Shown here one piece after another: positions 53,760-63,193 of a stretch of 64,000 bases of DNA. A model generated the notes under the pieces. The model was not told the origin of the DNA. It saw only the letters and a list, made by a program, of their open reading frames with translations, and made no database searches. The DNA is taken from NCBI GenBank assembly GCA_922989275.2, contig OV277857.1:9672001-9736000 (forward strand), read 5' to 3'. The first letter of the stretch is position 1. Each line of letters begins with the position of its first letter. This DNA is from Gari tellinella (taxonomy: Eukaryota > Mollusca > Bivalvia > Cardiida > Psammobiidae). The position numbers and the translations under genes are program-made.

Positions 53760-54440
53760 AGGCATTTTTGTTACCCCACCCACCAAGTTTAACATTGCAA
53801 AAGGACCATCATTATCACAATCATACTTTTGGTAATGCATGAATTTTTATTGAAGCATCATATTGAAAATGTATTGTAAAATGCCACTTGACATTATTGG
53901 AATTGTTTAAGTAATTTACTTTGGCAAAAAGGCATATTTGTTACCCCACCCACCAAGTTTAACATTGTAAAAGGACCATCATTATAACAATCATACTTTT
54001 GGTAATGCATGCATTTTTATTGAAGTATCATATTGAAAATATTTTGAAACATGTCATTAGACATTATTGGAATTGTTGAAGTAATTTACTCTAGCAAAAA
54101 AAAAAAAATTGTTACCCCACCCAACAAGTTTAATATTGTGAAAGGACCATCATAATCACAATCATACTCTTGGTAGCGCATGCATTTTTATTGAAGCATC
54201 ATTATAAAAATGTATTGTAACATGCAGTTAGACATCATTGGAATTGTTGAAGTAATTAACTCTGGCAAAAAAGGCATTTTTGTTACCCCACCCACCAAGT
54301 TTAACATTGTAAAAGGACCATCATTACCACACTCATACATTTGGTCATGCATACGTTTTTTGAAGCATCACATTAAAAAAGTATTGTAACGTGCCATTAG
54401 GCATTATTGGAATTGTTTAAGTAATTTACTTAAGCGAAAA
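53760..54440 (+). repeat. Subterminal tandem array, 170-171-bp unit, four copies
   Basis: GTTACCCCACCCACCAAGTT starts at 53770, 53940, 54111 and 54282. Each is followed by AAAAGGACCATCATTA, TTTTTATTGAAGCATCA and GACATTATTGGAATTGTT. Confidence 0.9.
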
Positions 54441-55125
54441 CAATAAATTACGTCATCCTTTTCGTAACAAAAATCCCTGTTTTGGCTCCTGGAATCTATT
54501 GATGCAGGTGGCATAATTAAAGTAATTGCCCTGTTCGTTCGTACGAAGTCAACCATATCTTAACATTTTATCTAGCATGAAAACAGCTCACTAGAATGAT
54601 TTAAACTTCTACAGTTGTTGCCTTGAACCATTCCCAGCTATGTTTGAGCTATTTCTTTGTAAAATAGATTTTACCGTTTCTCCAGAGTTATTACTTCTTT
54701 CTGGAATGATTTGATCATTGCATACTGAATACATTGAACCTTTCGAAATCCAGGAATATCACCAAAGCTCGGTTTGGCCTTGGACTTGACCTAATTTGGA
54801 CCTTGAAAAAAAATCAGAATAAACAGTACTGCTAAGGGTGCCTCCGGGGTTCACTTAAAGCAGTAATGTTCTAAGACATTGTTACTCTCTTCTTATGCTA
54901 AGGATAATATTGTACAAATCCTTGACTCTGCAATTTTCAAATATACCTACTAGCACATAACAGATGAAAAACATATATTTCGGGTCAAAGGATTTAAGTT
55001 TAAAGGCAATCTATTGGCGTTAACTTACAAACCATTGACAACAGTGTTATGAAAATGTCTAAACATCTAGTCGGCATTGACGAATAATCAATGCATTACA
55101 ACCACTGACGTGTAGGTTGTAATTC

Positions 55126-57200
55126 TTATGTAAGAATACCAATTCTCACATCTCCTTCACTCTCAATGTTTTCAGCCTCTTCCAGTGGATGTTCTTCATC
55201 ATCTGATTCTGTACTAGTTGCCTGATTATCACAGTTAGGGAGTTTGCACACGTTCGTACTATTCAAACCATAAGAAATGCATACACATTTAGGCAAAGTA
55301 CATTTACTAGCACAGCTCCCCGCTAGTAGGTCAAGCATCTACGTCGGACCTGTTTTCTATCCAGCAAGTCGTCTAATAGCTGATCAATCTCACCCTCTTT
55401 CACAACTTTCCATCCTCTTCCTACAGGACTTGGAATATCATCGACTCCAAAAAGTAGCCTTGAGGTTAGCTCTTAAAGTGTGCTTATCTAAAACAGTCCA
55501 GACATTCCTATCTTGTTGTATTGTTGTGGGTTAATTGTCATACGGAATTGTTTCTCTTTCTTAGAACGAGATTACCCCCTCTTCTAAGAACTAAAATTAA
55601 GGAAGACGGGTAGTTGGTTTTGATCTTATTTGCTGTTTTGCAAAGGACGAAATTAGTCAAAATCATCTGCGCGAAGTCATCGTCATCATCGCGTCTCATC
55701 ATTTCCCCATCATTCACTGGCGCTTTATGACCCATTTTGTGGCGCAGTGCAGTGCCGTAAACCAAAATAATTTATCCATCCATCCAGGCATGAGTTGTAG
55801 CTGGTGGCGCTCTATCTTACCCTATGTGGTACATAATAAGCCGTACCGCTGACCATTCACTTTTGCTGATGACGCTTACAGGGCATAGAGCTGACGTTTA
55901 TATCTCAATAATCTAAATAAGGGGAGATCCTTTGAAAGCACAGAAAACAAAGCAAATACTGAAAATTGCAGACTCGGTTTAATTGAGTCTGTTCATGAGC
56001 AATACTTAAATATGCAACAGTGCTCACGCCCCCTAGCACCAGCTTAAGCGGAATTCAACTTTCAACTGTAAATGCGCTGAAATCAATGATTCCAAAGGAC
56101 CAGAAAGTCTGTATAATTATCAAAGCAGGAGGGGTACCCCTTTCCTATTCAAATTCTGGGAACATTTTTGAGCGCGTGTTTTATTCTTACCAGCAAATGC
56201 GCTGACCGTGTCACAACATGTTAAACCATACATTCAATTCAGTGACTTGCAAACATCAGTGTCAATCGCGTCCTCAATTTTCAGGATATCATATATAACT
56301 TGTGCGTGTCTTTGTCAAGCATTTCTTAAATACGTTCATTTGCTTCTTCTTGGCTGCTTCAAAGACCCTGTACCTCCTCGCACCCATTGTTTTTTATTTT
56401 GAAGCATTTGATTTCAACGTAAGGTGCGATATTTCCCTCTGTAACCTAGGGGCCTCCGTGGCCTAGTGGTATAGTCACTGTGACTTACATCACTAAGCTC
56501 CCCACCGCTGTGAGTTCGAATCCCAGTAGGGTCGTTCGGATTTCTCATGTTGGGAAGCCTTCCAGCTGGCTTACGGAAGGTCGATGGTTCTACCCAGTTG
56601 TCGATTTGTGCCTGAAACAGTGCATAAAGGACTTCTGGGGTCTTCCTCCACCTATAAGTATCTGGACGTCGCGATATGACTGAAATACTGTTGAAAGCGA
56701 CGTAAATAAAATATTCAAATCAAATCCTCTGTAACCTTTGACTGTGCTCAGTTTTCATCCATTGATGCACCAGGAATGCTATAAGAATATTATTATTGAC
56801 CATATTGCTAAAGAAGCGTCTCCCCTGTATATATCTATTCTATCACTGTCACTGCCGCCTCGAGTACCATCGATAGAATAGTGCTTGCGCAGCCACAAAA
56901 ATGCATTGGTATCTTTTGACTCTCTATACGAGGTTCATTCCGTCAATCACAGAGACAGTTTTTTTCGGGACACCTTCAGCTAAGCCAAGCGTTTTCTGTT
57001 AGCTCAATGCAAATGCAGCATTGTTGGATTTCTTAGCAAACCATTTGATGTTGAGAAAGACTATTGCCAAAGAGCAATAAGTAAAATAATGAAATTTATC
57101 CGGAGATTGCGTGTGTGTGCCATAACTATGATGCGACCGAACAAAAGCATTATCAGCTATAAGAACTGCCAGTCTTCCACTGGATTTCACTTTCATGCTG
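55126..57200 (-). pseudogene. Decayed XPG/FEN1-like nuclease gene with CXC-like tail, copy 2
   Basis: Reading the minus strand from 57200 down, motifs occur in the order seen in copy 1. KKTVSVIDGMNLV is followed by an in-frame stop (D at 56942-56944). SSQEEANERI is at about 56331-56358. CCDTVSAFAGKNKTRA is at 56171-56218. HTLRANLKATFWS is near 55470-55510 and DIPSPVGRGWKVV at 55407-55439. A Cys-rich tail follows at 55210-55320 (CTLPKCVCISYG, NVCKLPNCDNQ) and then an acidic end. Stops, shifts and a SINE (56448-56725) disable it, and 55540-56010 looks like foreign sequence. The CXC-like end is better kept than in copy 1, and the acidic and GCD segments differ enough to indicate a different subfamily. 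Confidence 0.65.
56448..56725 (+). mobile_element. tRNA-derived SINE with 12-bp target duplication
   Basis: GGGGCCTCCGTGGCCTAGTGGTATAGTCA gives box A (TGGCCTAGTGG), and GAGTTCGAATCCC gives box B. The body contains GAAGGTCGATGGTTCTACCCAG and TTCCTCCACC. The 3' part is ATGACTGAAATACTGTTGAAAGCGACG, with an AAATAAAATATTCAAATCAAAT tail. CCTCTGTAACCT stands on both sides (56436-56447 and 56726-56737). I recognise the type as the widespread bivalve SINE with a conserved 3' part. It interrupts the minus-strand pseudogene. Confidence 0.9.
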
Positions 57201-57639
57201 CTTGAGGTCTAAACTGTGTTGCTCTTCATTCCATCATGGTTGTTCTCCTTTAAATTGTGCATACGAGCATTGACCAATAGCATCATTTACCAATCGCATG
57301 CGCACTCAGAAGGTCTTTTGCGATGCCTCAAGGTACTGCATTAACGGTGGATATGCTAATCAGATCTTGATTTATTTCAAATGGGTTGAACCAGCCTCTT
57401 ATAAGATATGTTAATTTAGTAACGTTTTCCTCGTATTTCTGCATTTGTGACCTTTTCAGCTGTGTGTGAGAGTTCTCGTGTTTCGTATCTTCAAGAATGT
57501 CTCTAAATTGGCTGATAGATGCACTGTTATATAGTAACGCTTGGTGGCACCAATGTTCAAGCGGAAGTGTATGGTCCCAATGCGAGTTTGTGTGTCCTCA
57601 TTGACAGTGATCTCTGTGGAATTATCAAGGTAAACACAA

Positions 57640-58400
57640 GGTTAGGTGATATGGATAGATTATGAATGGTACAAGGCGACAACTGTATATTGATTAAGCG
57701 GTGCTAGACGAAAAGATAAAATCTATTTAACCTTGACATAGCACAAAAAACATATTTTTAGTCCACAAGAAGGTCAAGGTCAATGCCAAATTAAGTTTTG
57801 TTGATACTCGTTGATTGGGAATTATCGAATGTAACAATTGTGCAAGTCTCAAAGCATTCTAATAAAAGTTGTTAAGGCTAGATGAAACGGTAAAATCTAG
57901 TTAACCAATAAACATCCCTTACAACAAGTCCGAATTCAGTCACGGTCAAGGTCAAAATGGAGGTTGGGTGATATGGGTGAACTGAGAATGATTCTAAGCC
58001 ATAACTGTGAATGTTTCATAGCATTCTAGTAAGCGGTAATAATGCTAGACGATGCGGTAAAATCTAGTTAACCAATAAAACAGCCCTTATAACATATTTT
58101 AGGTCAAGGTCAAAACTGAGGTAAGGTGATATGGTTGAATTGGCAATGATCAAAAGCAGCAAGTATCAAATCATTCTTATATGCGGTATTGATGCTAGAC
58201 GAAACAGTAAAATCTAGTTAACCAATAAACAACCCTAATAACATATTCGTAGACAAAATTCGGTCAAGGTCAATGTCAAACTGAGGTTGGATGATATGGT
58301 TGTATTGGGAATTACCCTAACCAACAACTGTTTAAGTACCAAAGCATTTTATTACACGGTGTTATTGCTACAAGAATCGGTAAAATCTGTTTAACTCGTA
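57640..58400 (+). repeat. Subterminal tandem array, ~150-175-bp unit, five copies
   Basis: GCTAGA(C/T)GA...GGTAAAATCTAGTTAACC(AATAAAC) starts near 57703, 57877, 58044, 58194 and 58367. Four units carry GGTCAAGGTCAA, which contains TCAAGGTCA, the monomer site bound by NR5A/FTZ-F1 and ERR nuclear receptors in animals. Whether it is used here is unknown. Confidence 0.8.
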
Positions 58401-58810
58401 CGCACCGTCAGTAGGATCACCATATGCCATCCACATCAAAAGACATTTGTCAAAAGGCATAAAAGGTGATTTTTTCGTTTAAAAAGGTGATAAAAATTTG
58501 GTTTTAACCAAAGTTAAAACCTTTAATAATGTCAATAACATTTAATGGCATGTTGCAATACCCGTTTTGATATTAGGCACCAATAAAAATGCATGCAGTA
58601 CAAAAAGTATGATTGTGATAACAATGATCCTTTTACAACGTTTATTCGGTGGGTGGGGTAACAAAAATGCCTCAAAAGCCAACAAAGCTGCCATGAATTT
58701 ACTGCTATCATACATTTCCTAAAAGCAGAGGGTTTGGGCTTCCTGAAAATCATAGTGAACCTTATTCACCCGAATGGTACCCGTACCTCAAATTTCAGGT
58801 GCCTGGCTCA

Positions 58811-59172
58811 CGGCCTATTTTATAAAGAAAAAAACTAAAAAAACACTTTATCTTTACCCTATGACTTGCATTTGACCATTCCACTTGTAAATTTGTTTTA
58901 CAAGTTCCATACTCCAGGAATAATGCCAATTAGCTGAAGTTCCAGAAATAAATTCAGCCATATTTCTGTAGAGTCTGTGACACATATCCTGTGCTGTTAT
59001 ATTAAGGTAAATCTTCAAATTCTATGCATTATGGAAAGGGCCCTCTCTATTAAACTAAGATTATTCAGGTTAAAGATCTTTGTCAATATGATAAGATGCA
59101 TGATTTTAAAAAAGAAGTGTAGAGTCTGTGACACTTAATACTAATGATTCATTTTTAGCAGCTTTCTATTAT
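58811..59172. other. Unassigned sequence
   Basis: No gene or clear repeat; AGAGTCTGTGACAC occurs twice (about 58970 and 59120). Confidence 0.4.
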
Positions 59173-59424
59173 TTAACCCTTTACCTCATAGCCTGTTTCT
59201 AAATTTGATGACAGGTGACCACTTAAAACAGGTTGAAAGTAAAGCAGAATGTGCCTTAAGGCACATTCTGCTTTACTTTTAGCCTGTTTTAAGCTAAAAA
59301 CTGCTAGGCTATATAAAATATTTGTAATGGTAATTGTTCATGCGGGTATAAACTGGAACTATTTTCTTCAGCGGAGGAATAAATTAAATACGCTAAAAGT
59401 CGTTTCTATTGGGGAAAGGGTTAA
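59173..59424 (+). mobile_element. 252-bp MITE, family D
   Basis: TTAACCCTTTACCTCATAGCC at the left and TTTCTATTGGGGAAAGGGTTAA at the right. Core hairpin CTTAAAACAGGTTGAAAGTAAAGCAGAATGTGCCTTAAG with full complement. The outer end TTAACCCTTT distinguishes family D from C. Confidence 0.85.
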
Positions 59425-59546
59425 ATGTTTTCTATACCTTTAAACACATGTACTGTATCTCAAATAATGATATCAAACGTTATGACATTAGTGTCAGGCT
59501 CACTTAATAACATTTCAATTCTAGACTCGTTTGAGATCAGCTTGTC

Positions 59547-59797
59547 TTAACCCTTTCCCCCATAGACACGCCCTTTAGCACAGTCTATTTATTCATCCAC
59601 TGAAGAAAATAGTTCAATTTATATAGTCATGAACACATACCAGAAGAAATGTTTTCTGTATCCTAGTAGATGGTAGCTTAAAGCAGGCTGAAAGTAAAGC
59701 AGAATGTGCCTTAAGGCACATTCTGCTTTACTTTCATCCTGCTTTAAGTGGTAATATATCTTCAAAACTAGAAACAGGCTATGGGGTAAAGGGTTAA
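59547..59797 (-). mobile_element. 251-bp MITE, family D
   Basis: TTAACCCTTTCCCCCATAGACACGCCC to CTATGGGGTAAAGGGTTAA, in the opposite orientation to the copy at 59173, from which it is separated by 122 bp. The tip AATGTGCCTTAAGGCACATT is perfect. Confidence 0.88.
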
Positions 59798-59849
59798 ACA
59801 TCGACATGCCATGTCGACTCATGACAGCTCCTATATTTACTATATACAT

Positions 59850-60529
59850 GTATTAGAATGTTTAGGTATTCTCTTGCTTCATATAGATGTTCCTCTCATG
59901 AGTTAATGATCGAAAAGGGTAGTTATTCATCGATAGAAATAAACCAAAGGCTGTGTCCGTTTTGTAAAACATTCATGGAGGACGAATGTCATTTTTTTTA
60001 TTTGTCTATTTTAACAGGAAAAAAGTAAAAATTATAGTTCTAAAAACAGTATTACAGACTTTACAGTATAGTCAATCAACAGCATTTTAACATTTTTTAA
60101 CTAGTAAAAATGAAACTGTTTTAAAGAATTTCGCAACATATATCTATCATAGCTTTAATGCCAGACGTTTAGCACAAACTTAATATTATTAATGATGCCT
60201 AATGTCGCTGTGATCAGGTATAGTGAATACTAAGCTATTGGTAACAAATGTATGTCTTTATACGTAAATGTTTGGTATGTAGAATCTAAATGAAAAATTG
60301 ATATTTGTAATGAAAAAAAAACTATTACAGTAAGAGTTGTATAGCTTTAGTTAAAAATTATTAAATTATTAGAAATTGTTTACTAAAGCCAATTTTATTA
60401 CGTTTCACTTTTGTTTACCTGATTATAACACGTTCATGCTCATAGTGTATATCTATCGGTGTATATATGTGTTTTGGCCGGAGGCCTTTATCACAATAAA
60501 GTTTGAATTGAATTGAATTGAATTGAATT
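59850..60529 (+). mobile_element. 5'-truncated non-LTR retrotransposon, 3' end
   Basis: The first ~150 bp encode the C-terminus of a reverse transcriptase polyprotein: CSSHELMIEKGSYSSIEINQ followed by RLCPFCKTFMEDECHFFY, a C-x2-C...C-H knuckle, then a stop. The frame is then lost, although KNFATYIYHSFNARR-type sequence is readable further on. The element ends GGCCGGAGGCCTTTATCACAATAAAG and a (TTGAA)n tail at 60507-60530. It differs from the intact element at 40546, so a second retrotransposon lineage is present. Confidence 0.75.
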
Positions 60530-60654
60530 GATGGCAACCGTAAATTATGAAATGTCATATGAGTGTGTCTACGCTGCTTGTCAATGTCTAATTAGGGGCA
60601 CGAAAGGTTCATATCAGAAAAACACAATTTCCCCATCATTTCAAACTGATTAGG

Positions 60655-61265
60655 AATCTTCTCATCTTAATATTGCTATTTATTTCCGCTATGTTTATTA
60701 ACATCATTTAGCCACTATATCACAGGAAAAAATACGCACGTTTGTGAACAAATATTGATCGCACGTGCGCCACTAGGGAACAGATACACTCCAATTCTTT
60801 AATCAGCAGCAATTTTATCAGAATCGTTTATTCCCAGTACAGGAAATATTGTGTTAAACTTCCATTTAAAACAAGATAATCACAATCTTTGATACAGGTG
60901 ACAGATTTATGCACGACAATAGTAAAGCAGAACGGTGCATTAGGAGCTATTTGCATTACCTTTGTCCTGCATTAAGCGTTCACCTATTTTTAAGAGTCCA
61001 CGCCTTCATCAACAAATAGCAGTTTAAAACAAGTTTAGCTGTATGTTTACGGAGCCGATAATGAATGGATGATTGCTTGTGCATTCAATGAAATTCCTAT
61101 AAGTATTCCATTTGTCCTTACTGGGAGATTGTGTTTCCCTGAATTGTCACGGTATTGCTATCCACTTGTTGCATTGCTTGATTCTGGAATCAATGACAAT
61201 ATTATTAACCGCCCACGAGTTTGTTGTTTTTTTCCTCGGTCGGAACCGCCGCACTTGTCGGTGCA
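60655..61265 (-). repeat. Inverted-duplicated locus, empty site of the 4.35-kb transposon
   Basis: In reverse it matches 44999-45390 joined directly to 49744-49945. At the junction it reads CTTGTTTTAAATGGA (reverse strand), where the filled copy has CTTGTTT, transposon, TTTTGAATGGA. That makes it an in-window empty site. The frame at 61069-61392 begins in it and is not supported as a gene. Confidence 0.85.
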
Positions 61266-62559
61266 GAAGAGTATTCATTATCACGACCATTCCAAAGAAT
61301 ATTGGTTGATGGTTTCTAACCTTTTACTTAAGCCATGTATGTCATGTGGATTTTTTCATGCTTATATATTCGACGAGGTCATTTTTATCTAAGGAGTGCC
61401 TGGTTTAAATGTTCATTTTCGTGCTGTTTTATATTGAAATTCCTATCAGCAAACAGTGTAGACTCTATGTGGCGTCTGCTCAGAGTCTGCACTGTTTGCC
61501 TATGTCTCATAAATTAAATCCGGCGTACAAATGAGTTACTGGTTTTCACGACTTTACATATTCTTTTAAAGAATTAGCTTTCGTGCTACTACATTGTCCT
61601 GGAAATGAGCCTGGGAAACATTTTATATTTCCTTACAGGTTGTTGCCGAAGATCTTTTGTGCTTTACCTTCAGCCTGTTTAAGTAATCATTTTGTACTCA
61701 ACACTAAAAACGTTATGAATGAAATGGTTAAGGAAGGGTGTCCGTTGTGTGTGAGAGACACATACAACTCTCAATGGGTCAATGGGATCTTAGTCGTGTC
61801 TGTTTCAAGTCTAACTTCACGGCGAGACTTTTACCGACGCCAAGTCACCATTGTTCTGCCACTGAAACAACTAATTCTAGTGAGTGCAAGTTCATTCTTT
61901 ATTTGAGTCTCATCATGGTTACAACACATACAAATACAACAGGAAATACATAATTAGATACAACGTAACCACACCATTCATAAATGAATTATAAGAGACT
62001 ATGTTCAGTGAAATTTACATTCACTGACCTTTAAACTATTGCACATACATATATACATCTATGAAGATACCAACCACATACATTGTATAAACATGGTAGT
62101 CTTTAATATATACAAATTTCATTAATGTAGGCAACCATACCCGTTTTAACAAAATGCTATGGCTGTCTTTAAAATCTGCAATAAAAATCGAATTAAACTT
62201 TGACAGACAAAAGGACCGAACAAGTCAACTAAAAATACATTATAAAACATCAACTATTATCTCAAATCAGATTTGAAGTAAACTGATTAATGGACGTTGT
62301 ATATATACTGTTATGAAATACATTTGTAAAGTGATGCCACTTTAAGTATTTTGTTTGTCCCTGGCTAGGGTGGAATCATCTATTTTATTGTGATAAGGGT
62401 CCAAACTATTTAACAATCAGATCGAAATATTAAGTGAACATTCATTAAAGAAACAGTGATTTTCTACATTCTATTTTATGGGTTTAGCGTTTCATTGCGT
62501 ATAGAATATGAAAGGGGTTAAGGCAAAGAAGTGAGGCTATATTATGTTCGTTCCATACC
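61266..62559. other. Unassigned sequence with one core-1 variant
   Basis: A small hairpin at 61452-61500 (GCAAACAGTGTAGACTC...GAGTCTGCACTGTTTGC) is a solo core-1 variant. Frames at 61583-61953 have no domain. Confidence 0.45.
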
Positions 62560-62809
62560 TACAGTGGAGAATCTGTTATTCTTTCCCGTTTAAACGCAAA
62601 CGTACGCAAACGCATTGCACTAAAACATAGAAAAGGACAACTTTTCGACAATTTTGACTATTCATGTTGATCTGAGTGGCAAACAGTTTGGAGCCTGATC
62701 AGACGCCGGGTAACCCGGCGTCTGATCTGGCTCCAAACTGTTTGCACTGCAAATAATAGTTTTAGCGTAAACGCGTTTATTGGGAAAGAATAACAGATTC
62801 TCCACTGTA
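62560..62809 (-). mobile_element. 250-bp palindromic MITE, family A
   Basis: A complete copy, TACAGTGGAGAATCTG to CAGATTCTCCACTGTA, perfect GACGCCGGGTAACCCGGCGTC tip. Confidence 0.9.
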
Positions 62810-62996
62810 TAAATGACAAACTGATGCATCAAAGAAATCATATTATAGCAATATGTAATCATACGGAACAGCTTAGAGATTCTTTTGTGTGTAAATAGCA
62901 TTTAAATATATATTTTCAAACCAGTTATTATCTGGATAACGAGACTTGTACAAATACCATGTATTACACCCCCAGTTCCATGATTTTGCGGTGGAA

Positions 62997-63193
62997 TACA
63001 GTAGAAACTCGATACTTCGAAATCGCATTAGGTCGAACATACCCATCTTTCAAAGTTAAATCGTGACTTAGCCACGTTCTAACTTCGAAATACGGGTATG
63101 TTCGACTTAAGCGAGACCGACTTATCGGAATTTCTCTATGAAATACAGGTACGATCGATTTAAATGTGTTCGTGGTATTGTGTTTCGACTGTA
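62997..63193. mobile_element. 197-bp MITE, family F
   Basis: TACAGTAGAAACTCGATACTTCGAA at the left, GTATTGTGTTTCGACTGTA at the right; inner CTTTCAAAGTTAAATCG / GTTCTAACTTCGAAATACGG arms. Same layout as 28873-29073. Confidence 0.85.

Larger units (their letters stand above)
52011..55994. repeat. Pair of ~85-bp inverted repeats 4 kb apart
   Basis: CAGACTCAATTAAATCGAGTCTGCAATTTCCAGTATTTG at 52020 onward recurs inverted at 55912-55994, ending ...GGTTTAATTGAGTCTG. They share about 90% over 52011-52096. Each arm begins with its own mini-hairpin (CAGACTC/GAGTCTG). They could be transposon ends, but no target duplication is visible. The pair overlaps, without nesting in, the 53632-58810 element, so at least one boundary is secondary. 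Confidence 0.5.
53632..58810 (-). mobile_element. 5.2-kb element with long inverted ends and XPG/FEN-like pseudogene
   Basis: The left end (53632-53860) and right end (58545-58810) are inverted copies. Shared blocks are CGGGTGAATAAGGTTCACTATGATTTTC, AAATGTATGATAGCAGTAAA, CATGGCAGCTTTGTTG and ATTTTTGTTACCCCACCCACC. The left end continues into a 170-bp tandem array and the right into a ~165-bp array. Between them lies a decayed gene on the minus strand, interrupted by a SINE. The plan (inverted ends, subterminal arrays, XPG/CXC gene) is that of 45391-49743. Both also share a GTT(T)ACCCCACCCACCA block in their subterminal DNA. The terminal base and target duplication are not clear. Confidence 0.6.
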
